Source of the DNA: Paludibacterium sp. B53371 | Lineage (GTDB): Bacteria; Pseudomonadota; Gammaproteobacteria; Burkholderiales; Chromobacteriaceae | NCBI RefSeq assembly: GCF_018802765.1 | Contig: NZ_CP069163.1 | Location: 2,800,311-2,864,310, forward strand | Direction: 5' to 3' | Length of the DNA: 64,000 nt | Part shown: positions 1 to 11,770 of the stretch, piece after piece | Position numbering within the stretch: position 1 is the stretch's first letter | Layout: the number at the start of each line of letters is the position of its first letter | Notes under the pieces: model-generated | Told to the model about the DNA's origin: nothing | What the model saw: only the letters and a program-made list of their open reading frames with translations | Database searches by the model: none | Translations under genes and position numbers: made by a program

Positions 1-978
1 GATGCTGACCGACTTGTCTTCGGTAAAGTGCACCGTGGCACCCGCCGGCATCTGCGACTGCATCTCCGCCAGCAGCGCATGAACACCATCGGCCATCTGC
101 ACCACATTGGCGCCGCGGGTGGCGCGGATATCCAGTCCGACGCCCGGCTGGCCGTTGATCAGGGCCACACTGTCCTGCTCTCCCTCGGCGTCGCTCACGC
201 TGGCGACCTCCGACAGCGCAATAGCGCGATTGTCGCGATAGCCCACCACCAGGCGGGCAAAATCCTCCGGCGTCTTCAATTTGCCGGCGATGCGCACCGC
301 CAGCTCGTTGTGCGCCGTCGTCACCGTGCCGGCGGGAAAATCACGGTTGGCCTCGCGCACGGCATCGGCGATCTCCGGCACCGACAAGCCAAGCGCCTCC
401 AGCCGGTAGGGATCGACATCGATGCGGATCTCGCGCGACACCCCGCCATACATTTTCACCTCGCCCACCCCCGGCACGGTCTGCAGGCGCTTCTTCAGTA
501 CCTGCTCGACCCAGGTCGTCAGCGCACGCTGGCTCACCTGACTGGTATTCAGCGTCAGCGACATCAAGGGACGATCATTGGGATTGAACTGCGAGACGCG
601 CGGTGTGCCGATCTCGCGCCGGAACTGTCCCTGCACCCCGCCGACGCGGTCACGCACATCCTGCAGGGCCACGGTCGGATCGATGCCCAGCTCGAACTCG
701 GCGACCACATAAGAGAAGCCAAGCATGGAATAGGAGCGGATATGCTTGATGCCGCTGATGGTGTTGAGCGCCTCCTCCAGCGGCCGGCTGACCTCACTCT
801 CCACCACCGCCGGTGAGGCACCGCTGTACTCGGTGATCACCACCGCCACCGGGAAGCGGATATCCGGAAACTCTTCCACCGGCAGGCGCGACCAGGAGAA
901 TGCCCCCAGCACGACCAGGGCCAGCATCAGCACCGTGGCGAAATAAGGATTATGGACGCTGATGCGGGTCAGCCACAT
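1..978 (-). CDS. RND-family efflux pump inner-membrane permease (N-terminal part, runs off the window)
   Basis: Proton-driven efflux permease of the AcrB/MexF/HAE1 superfamily, working with the adaptor encoded 11 bp upstream. The reading frame opens at 978 and stays open to base 1, giving the first 326 residues. Seen: an N-terminal membrane segment (about residues 12-30), then the porter-domain hallmarks LPVEEFPDI, EYSGASPAVVE and RDRVGGVQGQF. Full-length members have about 1030 residues, so roughly two thirds lies outside. The short ATG-TGG-CTG start right after the adaptor gene is the natural one. Substrate cannot be told from this fragment. The single-adaptor, single-permease order without a following outer-membrane factor in view is common for HAE1 pumps. 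Confidence 0.93.
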   Translation of the reverse strand, partial: MWLTRISVHNPYFATVLMLALVVLGAFSWSRLPVEEFPDIRFPVAVVITEYSGASPAVVESEVSRPLEEALNTISGIKHIRSYSMLGFSYVVAEFELGIDPTVALQDVRDRVGGVQGQFRREIGTPRVSQFNPNDRPLMSLTLNTSQVSQRALTTWVEQVLKKRLQTVPGVGEVKMYGGVSREIRIDVDPYRLEALGLSVPEIADAVREANRDFPAGTVTTAHNELAVRIAGKLKTPEDFARLVVGYRDNRAIALSEVASVSDAEGEQDSVALINGQPGVGLDIRATRGANVVQMADGVHALLAEMQSQMPAGATVHFTEDKSVSI

Positions 979-989
979 GTTTGCGCTCC

Positions 990-2066
990 TCAGTGACCGG
1001 CAGGCAGCGTCACCGCGTCGCCCGCCTTCAGCCCCAGCAGACTGCCGACCACCACGGTCTGCCCCGGCGTCACCCCGGAGATCGCGGCCAGGCGCTCTGC
1101 CTCGGCCCGCAGCCGAATCTGCACCGGCAGTCGCACCAGTTTGCCGTCGCGCACGCCCATCACCCATGGCTGGCCATCGGCGTCATGCACCGCAGTCAAC
1201 GGCAGCGCCACCTGATCCGCGACCTGAGTCAGGCCGATCGTCCCCTGGACGAATTGTCCGGCACGCAACTGCCCCTGCGGATTGGCCACGCGCAGAAACA
1301 CGGCAAAACTGCGCGTCGAGGACTGAGCGACCGGATTCATGCGCACCAGCGTCCCCTGCCAGCGCTGATCACTGCCCTCGATACGAAACTGGCCCGTCAT
1401 GCCCAAACGCAGTCGGGCAACCTGCTGCGAAGGGATATTGGCGGTAATTTCCAGCACCGACAGATCAGCAATGCTGAACAGACTGGCTCCGCGTTGCGCC
1501 TGCTCGCCCGGATTGATCTTGCGCTGATACACCACCCCATCGATCGGCGCCCGCAGCACGCTGTCGGCCAGCACCTTGCGCGCACGCGCCAGCTGCGTTT
1601 GCTGCGCACGGAACTCACCTTCGGCGATGCGGTAATTGCTGCTTTCCTCTTCAAAGGCCAGCTTGGAGATGAAGCCCTTGGCAAACAGCTCGCGCTGCTT
1701 CTCCAGCTTGATACGGGCCAGCGCAAGGCGAGACTGGTGATTGGCCAGCTGCGCCTGCTGCTCCGACATCGCCTCGCGCGCCACACGACTGTCGATGCGC
1801 GCCAGCACCTGCCCGCGCCGCACCGGTTCGCCCTCGCGCACCGCCACCTCCAGCACCGTTCCTTCCAGTTCCGAGCCCACCACACTGCTGCGCAGCGGAT
1901 TGAGCGTGCCGGTAAACGGCAATCCATCCACCACCGGCGCGATGCGCGCAACCTGGACGTCCTGCGCCGATAACAGACGGGGCACCACCGCCGCCGTTTC
2001 TTCGGCCTGCTGCTTGCCGCAGGCGGTCAGTCCGATCAACAAACACCAGCAAAACCATCGGCGCAT
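990..2066 (-). CDS. RND efflux periplasmic adaptor (membrane fusion lipoprotein)
   Basis: Membrane fusion protein that joins the RND permease to an outer-membrane channel. The start is placed at 2066 because the protein then begins with a lipoprotein signal peptide ending in the lipobox LTAC followed by GKQ; an open frame continues upstream to 2108 but has no signal there. Seen: biotinyl-lipoyl-like halves (around residues 65-95 and 160-190, including RAPIDGVVYQR), an alpha-helical hairpin between them (MSEQQAQLANHQSRL onward), then beta-barrel and membrane-proximal domains. Its 358 residues fit the family. It ends 11 bp before the permease gene, so the two are surely cotranscribed. Confidence 0.93.
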   Translation of the reverse strand: MRRWFCWCLLIGLTACGKQQAEETAAVVPRLLSAQDVQVARIAPVVDGLPFTGTLNPLRSSVVGSELEGTVLEVAVREGEPVRRGQVLARIDSRVAREAMSEQQAQLANHQSRLALARIKLEKQRELFAKGFISKLAFEEESSNYRIAEGEFRAQQTQLARARKVLADSVLRAPIDGVVYQRKINPGEQAQRGASLFSIADLSVLEITANIPSQQVARLRLGMTGQFRIEGSDQRWQGTLVRMNPVAQSSTRSFAVFLRVANPQGQLRAGQFVQGTIGLTQVADQVALPLTAVHDADGQPWVMGVRDGKLVRLPVQIRLRAEAERLAAISGVTPGQTVVVGSLLGLKAGDAVTLPAGH

Positions 2067-2085
2067 GGCAAAGACTTTCCTGTCA

Positions 2086-3366
2086 TCAGAGCGAGGGACG
2101 TGCCCCATTGGGCAGCAGCAACCACATGCTGCCCGCCTGTTTCATGCTGCCGGCATTGAGTCCGGCTTCGGCACCATAACCCCAGAAGAAATCGGCGCGC
2201 AACGCGCCACGAATGGCATTGCCGGTATCCTGGGCATGCATCAGCCGGTTGAGCGGCTGCTGCGAATTCGGCCGGGTGGTCGCCAGATACACCGGCGTGC
2301 CCAGTGGAATGAAATGTGGATCAACCGCAATGCTGTAGCCATTGGTCAACGGCACCCCGAGCGCCCCGACCGGCCCCTCGTCGTTGCCCGGCATGGCGCG
2401 GAAGAAGATATAGCGCGGATTGACATTGAACAGCGTCTGCTGGCGATCCGGATGCAGGCGCACCCAGTTCTGGATGCCGCTCATCGATGCCTGCCCCATG
2501 GTCAGCTCACCGTGATCCACCAGCCAGCGACCGATCGACTGATAACCCCAGCCGTTATTGTCGGCCACCCCGACACGCAGAATGCTGCCATCGTCCAGCT
2601 GGATACGACCGGCGCCCTGTACCTGCAGGAAAAACAGCTCAACCGGATCTTCCACCCAGGCCAGCACCGGCGGTGTATGCCCCTGCCCGGCCGCCAGTTC
2701 GGCGCGCGTGTAATAGGGCAAAAGACGACCATTATCGATGCGCCCCTTGAGCTGCCCGCGGGCATCCGCCGGGAAGTCGGCAGGATTCACCAGCACCTGG
2801 CCCGGGGCGGCACTGCTCGCCCCCGGCACCAGCTGCAGGCGGTTGGCACCGACCCGACGTGCCACCAGCGTGCCACCATTGCGGGCCGAGGCAGGCAGGG
2901 ACAGCGAGAGCAAATCGTCCGGCAGCCCGTAGACCGGCCAGGGTGTGGCAGCACTGCGCGTGCGGCTGCCGCTGAGAATCGGTTCGTAATAGCCGGTGAT
3001 CAGACCGCTGTCTTTGGCACCGTCCTGAATTTTCCAGGCAGTAAAGTGCGATTCGAAAAACTGGCGCAGCGCCTGATTGTCTTCGCTGCCGAGACTCGCC
3101 AGCCCCTGGCAAGGGGCGCTCCACTGCGGCTGCCGCGCCACCACACGGCAACTCTGGCGCAAGGCCGCCAGCGAGGCGGACAGATCCTGTTGCTGCCAAT
3201 CCGGCAGCGCCGTCACCGGCCCGGGACTGAAATGGATCGCACCGGCACTGACCGGCGATCCGCCGGGAGACGGCGGGGTGAGCGGTGCAGACGGGGGAAG
3301 ACTGGAACACGCTACCAGCAGGGACAGCGGCAGCAGGGGCAACAGGGAACGCAAAGACTTCAACAT
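2086..3366 (-). CDS. mltA: Membrane-bound lytic murein transglycosylase A (lipoprotein)
   Basis: Cleaves the MurNAc-GlcNAc bond of peptidoglycan with formation of 1,6-anhydro-muropeptides, from the inner face of the outer membrane. The 426-residue product begins with a lipoprotein signal peptide whose lipobox is LVAC (followed by SSLPP). The middle holds the MltA fold (GYYEPILSGSRT around residue 123), and the C-terminal part is the 3D-like double-psi barrel with VDPHFIPLGTPVYL and the QDTGNAIRG motif, whose Asp (about residue 380) is the family's catalytic acid. The stop lies 19 bp before the efflux adaptor start, so these envelope genes probably share transcripts. Confidence 0.95.
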   Translation of the reverse strand: MLKSLRSLLPLLPLSLLVACSSLPPSAPLTPPSPGGSPVSAGAIHFSPGPVTALPDWQQQDLSASLAALRQSCRVVARQPQWSAPCQGLASLGSEDNQALRQFFESHFTAWKIQDGAKDSGLITGYYEPILSGSRTRSAATPWPVYGLPDDLLSLSLPASARNGGTLVARRVGANRLQLVPGASSAAPGQVLVNPADFPADARGQLKGRIDNGRLLPYYTRAELAAGQGHTPPVLAWVEDPVELFFLQVQGAGRIQLDDGSILRVGVADNNGWGYQSIGRWLVDHGELTMGQASMSGIQNWVRLHPDRQQTLFNVNPRYIFFRAMPGNDEGPVGALGVPLTNGYSIAVDPHFIPLGTPVYLATTRPNSQQPLNRLMHAQDTGNAIRGALRADFFWGYGAEAGLNAGSMKQAGSMWLLLPNGARPSL

Positions 3367-3462
3367 GGGTAATCAGGGCAGGCGACGGGAAAAGCAGCAG
3401 TTTATCCCGCACCCTGACCAGCGCCAAGCAAAGATCTCGGATCCTCGCCAGGGCGGGCTAGC

Positions 3463-3483
3463 GGCCTGACCAAAGGTCCGGCC
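3463..3483 (-). terminator. Hairpin directly after kdpE, possible terminator
   Basis: Read on the minus strand, GGCC-G-GACC-TTT-GGTC-A-GGCC forms an eight-pair stem with one G/A mismatch immediately after the kdpE stop codon. No T-run follows, so an intrinsic terminator is possible but not secure. Confidence 0.4.
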
Positions 3484-4182
3484 TCAGCCCGTCGTGCTGA
3501 GCCGGTAACCGACCCCGGTCTCGGTCAGGATATGGCGCGGCATGGCCGGATTATCTTCCAGCTTCTGGCGCAAATGCCCCATATACACTCGCAGATACTG
3601 GTTGCTCTCCGAATAAGACGGCCCCCAGACCTCGCGCAGCAACTCACGATGCGTCAGCACCTTGCCGGCATCGCGGATCAGCACGCTGAGCAGCCGGTAC
3701 TCCACCGGCGTCAGGCGCACTTCGGTGCCGGCCTTGTACACCAGGCGCCTGACCGGATCGACCCGCACATCACCAAACTCGAACACCTGACTGGCCGAAG
3801 CACTGTCGCGCACCCGGCGCCGCAGCAACACCCGCACCCGCGCCAGGCACTCGGCCACGCCAAAGGGCTTGGTCAGATAATCTTCGGCGCCGGCATCCAG
3901 CGCCGCCACTTTTTGCGCTTCCTGGGTACGGGCCGACAACACCAGAATCGGCACTTGCGACCACTGGCGCAGGCGCTGGATCACCTCCACGCCATCCAGA
4001 TCCGGCAAACCGAGATCGAGGATGACCAGATCCGGCTTGCGCGTCTCGACCTCGATCAGACCCTTCTTGCCGCTTTCCGCCTCAAACACGCGCATGCCCT
4101 CGTTCTCGAGCGCCGCCACCAGAAAATGGCGAATGGCCTTTTCATCTTCGATCATGACGATGGAAATCGGCAGTTCACTCAT
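3484..4182 (-). CDS. kdpE: KdpE, OmpR-family response regulator of the kdp operon
   Basis: DNA-binding response regulator phosphorylated by KdpD; it activates kdp transcription under potassium limitation. Residues 1-120 form a receiver with the acidic pair IEDE near the start, the phospho-acceptor Asp56 in LVILDLGLPDLDG and the conserved Lys in YLTKPFG. Residues 130-230 form an OmpR/PhoB winged helix (VRLTPVEYRLLSVLI, then HRELLREVWGP). Length (232) is normal. The gene starts 5 bp after the end of kdpD, consistent with translational coupling in the order kdpFABCDE. Confidence 0.97.
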   Translation of the reverse strand: MSELPISIVMIEDEKAIRHFLVAALENEGMRVFEAESGKKGLIEVETRKPDLVILDLGLPDLDGVEVIQRLRQWSQVPILVLSARTQEAQKVAALDAGAEDYLTKPFGVAECLARVRVLLRRRVRDSASASQVFEFGDVRVDPVRRLVYKAGTEVRLTPVEYRLLSVLIRDAGKVLTHRELLREVWGPSYSESNQYLRVYMGHLRQKLEDNPAMPRHILTETGVGYRLSTTG

Positions 4183-4187
4183 GGCAA

Positions 4188-6875
4188 TCAGGCCTCCGGC
4201 ACCACCGGGGGGTGCCCCAGCGGCAAAGTAAAGGTGAAGCGGGCACCGTGTGGTTCGACCGCGCTGGCCTCAATGCTGCCCCCATGCGCCTCGACAATCG
4301 AGCGGCAGATCGCCAGCCCCAGACCGACACCCGGCGTCGGCGACTCGGAGATACCCCGGGTAAATTTATCGAACAGCCGGTTTTCCAACCCCACCGGCAG
4401 GCCCGGACCATTATCGCTCACCATGATCGCCACCTCACGCGCCTCAACACGCGCCGAGAGGCAGATCAGGGACCCTTCCGGGGTATATTTGCCGGCATTT
4501 TGCAGCAAATTGACCAGCACACGCTCGATCAGCACCTCGTCGAACTCCAGCAGAGGCAGATCCGCCGGCAAAGCGATCTGCAGCTCATGGTGCTGCAGTG
4601 CCGTATCGGCCGAGCGCAGCGCACTGCCCACCACATCATCCAGCAACTGCCACTGCTTGTTGAGCCGCACGCCGGACTGCAAGCGCGCCATATCCAGCAG
4701 ATTGGTCACCAGATTGTTCATGCGCAAGGCCTCGTCATGGATCAGATGGGCCACCTCCAGCTGGCGCTCGCGCGACAGCGTCTGCGCCAGCAAGGTCGAC
4801 AGCCCGACCATGGTGGTCAGCGGGGTACGCAAATCATGCGAGATGGCCGACAGCACACTGTTGCGCAGACGCTCCGACTCCATCGCCACGATGGCATCCT
4901 GAGCCACTTCGACGTAGTGCACCCGCTCCAGTGACAGCGCGATCTGGCTGGCACAGGTTTCCAGCAATCGCTGCTGTTCGGGAATAAACACCTGATGCAG
5001 GTCCTGCGGCACCAGGGCCAGCACGCCGCGCGTGCGCATCGGCGCCTTGAGCGGCACATACAGCGCGGCACTGGATGGCAAGGTATCGGTCCCCAGTCCC
5101 GCCGGCTGCTGGTGGTCATACACCCACTGCGCCACCCCCACATCGGCAATCTCCTTCTCCAGCGCCGGGCGCACTTGCTCCTGACTATTGGGCGTGAGCA
5201 GATCACATCGCGCCTGGAACAGCGCCTCGACATGACTGGCGCCGATCTCGATGATTTGCTGCGCCGTCAGGGCACCGGCCAGCTCGCGTCCCAGGTCAAA
5301 CAGCGCGCGGGTGCGACGTTCGCGCTGGGTGGCAATGCGGACGGAGAAACTCATGCGTGCCGTCAGCTGGCTGATGGTCAGCGCCACCCCCAGCATGACG
5401 ACAAAGGTCACCAGATACTGGGTATCCGACACCGAGAACGACATGCGCGGCGGCACAAAAAAGAAATCGAACACCGCCACCGAGAGGAAGGACGCCAGCA
5501 CGCCCGGCCCGCGCCCGAAGCGCACCGCAATCCCCACCACCACCATCAGGTAGATCATGATGATGTTGGACAGATCCAGCAGTGGCACCAGCACGGAGGC
5601 CAGTGCCGTCGTGGCGGCACACACCCCGGCCGCGGCCAGATAGCCGACCCGTTTCTTCTCTTCCGCCTCGCGCGACGCGTACAGGCCGTCACGACGACGC
5701 AGACCATCCGGGCGGGCGTCGCCCTCGGTGGTCGCCTCATTACCGACCACATAGATATCGAACTGGCTGTGGCGACGCGACAGTTCATCCACCAGGGTCG
5801 GACGGACAATCTGCGACCAGCGGCTGCGCGGCGATTTGCCGACCACCAGTTTGGAAACATTGCGGGTATTGGCGTAGGCCTCGACGGTTTCCGCCAGATC
5901 GGCACCGGCCAGCACGCTGGTCTCGGCGCCGAGCTCCTGCGCCAGACGCAAAACCTTCAGGATGCGGTCACGCGCCGCCTGACTCAGCCGCTGCAGATGC
6001 GGCGTCTCGACATACACCACGATCCAGTCGGCATCGAGGTTGGCCGCCATGCGCTTGGCACTGCGCACCAGCTTCTCGCCGCCCGGCGCCGGCCCGAGAC
6101 AGATCAGCAGACGCTCGCGCGCCTGCCACACCGGTTTGATCGCCTGGTCGGCACGATAGGCACGCATCTGGGCATCGACCCGGTCAGCCGTACGGCGCAG
6201 CGCCAGCTCGCGCAGGGCCAGCAAATTACCCTTGCGAAAGAAGTTGTCGACGGCGCGCTTGGCCTGGTGGGCGATATACACCTTGCCGGCATGCAGACGC
6301 CCCAGCAGCTCTTCCGGCGGCAAATCGACCAGCGCCACCTCGTCCGCCGAGTCGAAGACCTTGTCCGGCAAGGTCTCGCGCACCACGATGCCGGTAATCT
6401 GCCCGACCACATCATTCAGGCTTTCCAGATGCTGCACATTCAGGGTGGTGTAGACGTCGATGCCGGCCGCCAGCAACTCCTCGACATCCTGCCAGCGCTT
6501 GGGATGGCGCGAACCCGGCACATTGGAATGGGCAAACTCGTCGATCAGGATCAGCGGGGGCCGCAGCGCCAGGGCGGCATCCAGGTCGAACTCCCTGAGC
6601 GTGTGCCCCTTGTACTCGATCTCCCTGAGCGGCAACTGCTTCAGCCCGGCCAGCTTCTCTTCGGTTTCCTTGCGGCCATGGGTCTCCACCACCCCGGCCA
6701 CCACCTCGCCGCCACCAGCCATACGCTCCTGTGCCGCACTCAGCATGGCGTAGGTTTTGCCGACACCGGCGCAGGCACCGAAGAAGATTTTCAGCCGGCC
6801 ACGCTGCGCCTCCGCCTCTTCACGCTTTAGCTGATTGAGCAGTTCGTCCGGATCTGGTCGCTGATCATCGGTCAT
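4188..6875 (-). CDS. kdpD: KdpD, osmosensitive potassium-channel sensor histidine kinase
   Basis: Membrane sensor kinase that controls KdpE. Domains in order: N-terminal KdpD domain with Walker A GACAGVGKT (33-41) and the RHPKRWQDVEELL motif; a universal-stress-like domain (about 250-370); four membrane segments (about 400-495); a GAF-like region (about 520-650); HisKA with SHDLRTPLT and the phospho-accepting His680; and a HATPase domain with DNGPGLP and GVGLGLAICRS near the C-terminus. The 895 residues match the family. It is separated from kdpC by 121 bp that contain a hairpin, a wider gap than elsewhere in this operon, which may lower its expression relative to the pump. Confidence 0.97.
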   Translation of the reverse strand: MTDDQRPDPDELLNQLKREEAEAQRGRLKIFFGACAGVGKTYAMLSAAQERMAGGGEVVAGVVETHGRKETEEKLAGLKQLPLREIEYKGHTLREFDLDAALALRPPLILIDEFAHSNVPGSRHPKRWQDVEELLAAGIDVYTTLNVQHLESLNDVVGQITGIVVRETLPDKVFDSADEVALVDLPPEELLGRLHAGKVYIAHQAKRAVDNFFRKGNLLALRELALRRTADRVDAQMRAYRADQAIKPVWQARERLLICLGPAPGGEKLVRSAKRMAANLDADWIVVYVETPHLQRLSQAARDRILKVLRLAQELGAETSVLAGADLAETVEAYANTRNVSKLVVGKSPRSRWSQIVRPTLVDELSRRHSQFDIYVVGNEATTEGDARPDGLRRRDGLYASREAEEKKRVGYLAAAGVCAATTALASVLVPLLDLSNIIMIYLMVVVGIAVRFGRGPGVLASFLSVAVFDFFFVPPRMSFSVSDTQYLVTFVVMLGVALTISQLTARMSFSVRIATQRERRTRALFDLGRELAGALTAQQIIEIGASHVEALFQARCDLLTPNSQEQVRPALEKEIADVGVAQWVYDHQQPAGLGTDTLPSSAALYVPLKAPMRTRGVLALVPQDLHQVFIPEQQRLLETCASQIALSLERVHYVEVAQDAIVAMESERLRNSVLSAISHDLRTPLTTMVGLSTLLAQTLSRERQLEVAHLIHDEALRMNNLVTNLLDMARLQSGVRLNKQWQLLDDVVGSALRSADTALQHHELQIALPADLPLLEFDEVLIERVLVNLLQNAGKYTPEGSLICLSARVEAREVAIMVSDNGPGLPVGLENRLFDKFTRGISESPTPGVGLGLAICRSIVEAHGGSIEASAVEPHGARFTFTLPLGHPPVVPEA

Positions 6876-6953
6876 GTTGCCATTCCTTCAATATCGGAAA
6901 GGTGCATTGGCGCATTGCCTTCGGCGAATGCCCCCTACGGCACAAATGCGTAG

Positions 6954-6974
6954 GGCGCACTCTTCAAGTGCGCC
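6954..6974. repeat. Palindromic element in the kdpC-kdpD spacer
   Basis: Eight-base arms GGCGCACT and AGTGCGCC around a five-base loop form a perfect hairpin inside the 121-bp spacer. The flanking bases (for example the GCGCATTGCC and CCCTACGGC blocks to its left) look like a dispersed intergenic repeat of the kind found in Neisseriales genomes, but no second copy is visible here. It could attenuate transcription or protect the upstream mRNA. Confidence 0.5.
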
Positions 6975-6996
6975 ATCCAACACGGCACCCAACGGT

Positions 6997-7569
6997 TTAT
7001 TTCATCTCGTCGAGGGCCAGGTTCAGCTGCAGGACATTCACCCGCGACTCACCGAGGAATCCCCACTGCGGGCCAATGACCTGGCTGTCCACCAGGGCCT
7101 TCACCCGCTCGGCCGGCAGCTTGCGCACGGCAGCAACACGCAGCACCTGATAGTAAGCCGCGGCGGGCGAGATGTCCGGATCCAGGCCACTGGCCGAGGC
7201 GGTGACCAGATCCACCGGTACGGCACCGGCCGGCACCGGACCCGCCGCCTTGAGCGCCTCGATACGCGACTTGACCGCATCGCTCAGCGCCGGATTGGTC
7301 GGCCCCTGATTCGAGCCACCTGAGTTGGCGGCATTATTGCTCATCGGGCTGGTGGCCGAGGGACGACTCCAGAAATAGCGATTATCGCTGAAGTTTTGCC
7401 CGATCAGGCGGGAACCGACCAGTTGGCCGTTGCGACTCACCAGGCTGCCGTTGGCCTGCTGCGGAAACAGCCACTGCGCCAGCCCGGTCATCGCCAGCGG
7501 GTAAATCAGACCGGTCATCAGCGTCAGCATGACGAACAGCACAACGGCAGGACGAATGGTTTTATTCAT
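6997..7569 (-). CDS. kdpC: KdpC, potassium-transporting ATPase subunit C
   Basis: Single-span subunit that helps ATP binding in the KdpFABC pump. I place the start at 7569, giving [14 protein letters not shown] and a membrane segment at about residues 8-30; the frame is open to 7599 but the added residues overlap the end of kdpB without a good start site. Seen: family motifs [20 protein letters not shown] and, near the C-terminus, [14 protein letters not shown] with [10 protein letters not shown]. The 190 residues are normal. It follows kdpB by 10 bp. Confidence 0.96.
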   Translation of the reverse strand: MNKTIRPAVVLFVMLTLMTGLIYPLAMTGLAQWLFPQQANGSLVSRNGQLVGSRLIGQNFSDNRYFWSRPSATSPMSNNAANSGGSNQGPTNPALSDAVKSRIEALKAAGPVPAGAVPVDLVTASASGLDPDISPAAAYYQVLRVAAVRKLPAERVKALVDSQVIGPQWGFLGESRVNVLQLNLALDEMK

Positions 7570-7579
7570 GATGTTCTCC

Positions 7580-9655
<2,076 letters not shown>

Positions 9656-9677
9656 TTTCCGTCTCTCCTGTCGTCTG

Positions 9678-11486
9678 TTAGTGCGCCAGGATCATTTGCA
9701 AATGTTCGGCCACCGGCCCCAATGCCAGCGCCGGGACATAGTTCAGGGCCCCGACCAGCAACACCACGCCGATCAGCAGCACCACGAACAGCGGCCCATG
9801 CGTCGGCAGGGTGCCGGAGGTTGCCTGCAGACGTTTCTTGGCCGCCAGCGAACCACCGATGGCCAGAATCGGTACGATCATGAAGAAACGGCCAAACCAC
9901 ATCGCCAGACCAGTCATGGTGTTGTAGAACGGGGTCCCGGCCGACAGGCCACCAAAGGCGCTGCCGTTGTTGTTGGCCGCCGAGGTGAAGGCGTACAGGA
10001 TTTCACTGAAACCATGCGCTCCCGGATTGGCAATGCCGGCACGACCGGCATCGGTCATCACGGCAATGGCGGTCAGCACCAGCACCAGCGTCGGGGTCAC
10101 CAGAATGGTCAGCGCGGTCATCTTCATTTCGAAAATTTCGATCTTCTTGCCGAGGTACTCCGGCGTGCGCCCAACCATCAGCCCGGCGATGAACACCGCC
10201 AGAATGGCAAAGATCAGCATGCCGTACAGACCGGAACCGACACCACCGAATACCACTTCACCCAGTTGCATCAGGAAGGTCGGCACCAGACCGCCCAGCG
10301 GCGTCAGGGAGTCATGCATGGCATTGACCGCACCGCAGGAGGCCGAGGTGGTCACGGCCACAAACAGCATGGTGCTGTTGATGCCAAAACGGGTCTCCTT
10401 GCCCTCCATATTGCCGCCGGCCTGCAGACTGCTGGCCTGCTGGTCGACATGCAGCGCATTCAGTGCCGGCACGCCTTTCTGCTCGGCCCACAGGCCGACG
10501 CAGGTCAGCGAGACAAACAGCACCGTCATGGCGGCAATCACCGCCCAGCCCTGGCGCTTGTCGCCCACCATGCTGCCGAAGGTAAAGCACAGACCCGCCG
10601 GGATCAGGAAGATCGCCAGCATTTGCAGCAGATTGCTCAGCGGGGTCGGGTTTTCAAACGGATGGGCCGAGTTGGCATTGAAGAAACCACCGCCATTGGT
10701 CCCCAGCATCTTGATGGCCTCCTGCGAGGCGACCGGGCCCATGGCCAGGGTCTGAGTCCTGGCGGTCAGCGTATCCACCACCGGCTTGCCGCTGGCGTCC
10801 TTGACCGGATTGCCCTCCTTGTCCAGACGCGCTTGCTGATACTGGGTGGCCTGCACCGTGGTCACTTCCTGGTAGGGGCGCAGATTCTGGATCACCCCCT
10901 GGCCGACAAACAACAGGCTGAACACCATAGCCAGCGGCAACAGGATATACAGCGTAATGCGTGTCAAATCGGCCCACAGATTGCCAATGGCGGCAGCGCT
11001 GTGGCGTGCAAAACCGCGAATCAGCGCCACCACCACGGCAATGCCGCTGGCGGCAGACAGGAAGTTCTGTACCGTCAGCGCCATCATCTGGGTCAGATAG
11101 CTCATGGTGCTTTCACCGCCATAGCTTTGCCAGTTGGTATTGGCGACAAAGGAAATGGCGGTATTGAATGCCGTATCCGGGCCGACCGCGCCCATTCCTT
11201 GCGGATTGAGCGGCAGATAGCCCTGCACGCGCTGCAGCAGATACGTAAACAGGGTGCCCACCAGACTAAAAACGATCAGTCCGATGGCATAGCCCTTCCA
11301 GCCAGACTCTTGTTCCGGGTCGACGCCGCACAGGCGATAAATGGCACATTCGAGCGGCCGCAACACGCGGGCCGCACCGGGGGTCTCGCCCTTGATGATC
11401 CGCGCCATATAGCCACCCAGCGGATAGGACAGCAGCAACAGCGCCAGCAGAAAGGTCCCCAGCAAAATCAGGGCATCAGACGTCAT
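9678..11486 (-). CDS. kdpA: KdpA, potassium-binding channel-like subunit
   Basis: Ten-span potassium-selective subunit of the KdpFABC complex. Seen: [10 protein letters not shown] near the start, the selectivity-filter-like stretches [53 protein letters not shown] and [12 protein letters not shown], and many hydrophobic segments. At 602 residues it is slightly longer than the E. coli protein (557); the extra length sits mainly in a soluble loop around residues 220-250 (the stretch from [12 protein letters not shown] to VDTLTARTQ). It starts 1 bp after the kdpF stop. Confidence 0.97.
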   Translation of the reverse strand: MTSDALILLGTFLLALLLLSYPLGGYMARIIKGETPGAARVLRPLECAIYRLCGVDPEQESGWKGYAIGLIVFSLVGTLFTYLLQRVQGYLPLNPQGMGAVGPDTAFNTAISFVANTNWQSYGGESTMSYLTQMMALTVQNFLSAASGIAVVVALIRGFARHSAAAIGNLWADLTRITLYILLPLAMVFSLLFVGQGVIQNLRPYQEVTTVQATQYQQARLDKEGNPVKDASGKPVVDTLTARTQTLAMGPVASQEAIKMLGTNGGGFFNANSAHPFENPTPLSNLLQMLAIFLIPAGLCFTFGSMVGDKRQGWAVIAAMTVLFVSLTCVGLWAEQKGVPALNALHVDQQASSLQAGGNMEGKETRFGINSTMLFVAVTTSASCGAVNAMHDSLTPLGGLVPTFLMQLGEVVFGGVGSGLYGMLIFAILAVFIAGLMVGRTPEYLGKKIEIFEMKMTALTILVTPTLVLVLTAIAVMTDAGRAGIANPGAHGFSEILYAFTSAANNNGSAFGGLSAGTPFYNTMTGLAMWFGRFFMIVPILAIGGSLAAKKRLQATSGTLPTHGPLFVVLLIGVVLLVGALNYVPALALGPVAEHLQMILAH

Positions 11487-11487
11487 G

Positions 11488-11577
11488 TTAGAAATTCTCC
11501 GGTTTCAACAGGGCATAAATCAGGTACACCAGCAACCCGATTGCCGAGGCAGCACTCAACAGGTAAATCAGACTCAT
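11488..11577 (-). CDS. kdpF: KdpF, small membrane subunit of the Kdp pump
   Basis: A 29-residue single-span peptide, [16 protein letters not shown] then [13 protein letters not shown], ending one base before kdpA. It stabilises the KdpFABC complex in the membrane. The LIYALLKPE-type ending is characteristic of KdpF. Its ATG overlaps the stop codon of the small gene before it (ATGA), which suggests coupled translation. Confidence 0.93.
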   Translation of the reverse strand: MSLIYLLSAASAIGLLVYLIYALLKPENF

Positions 11578-11666
11578 GACTTGCCTCCCAGCCGCGCGCA
11601 GCCTTCGATCAGCAAGAAAGTCAGCAGCGCGAACAGCAGCGTCAGACCGACGTAGATCAAATCCAT
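11574..11666 (-). CDS. Small membrane protein at the head of the kdp operon
   Basis: A 30-residue peptide starting MDLIYVGLTLLFALLTFLLI and ending [10 protein letters not shown]: one hydrophobic span followed by a short charged tail. From recall, comparable small proteins beginning MDLIYVGLT occur just before kdpF in other proteobacteria and are usually annotated as hypothetical. The four-base overlap with kdpF and the operon-leading position argue that it is translated. Its role is unknown; a further accessory subunit of the pump is an inference. Confidence 0.8.
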   Translation of the reverse strand: MDLIYVGLTLLFALLTFLLIEGCARLGGKS

Positions 11667-11740
11667 CACGATCTCCAGGTTATTCAGGGCGGCGGCACCG
11701 CAGTACCTCGCCCGGGGATTCACGCTGGCACATTACGCTT

Positions 11741-11770
11741 TGGGATATAAAAACGGCGTAAAAAAACCAT
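11741..11770 (-). promoter_or_regulatory. Probable kdp control region (T-rich KdpE-type site)
   Basis: On the minus strand this stretch has a run of Ts, then ACGCCG, then a TTTTTATATCCC block, about 75-105 bases upstream of the first kdp start codon. The E. coli KdpE target is similarly T-rich with a TTTATA core. The assignment rests on position and base composition only. Confidence 0.4.
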
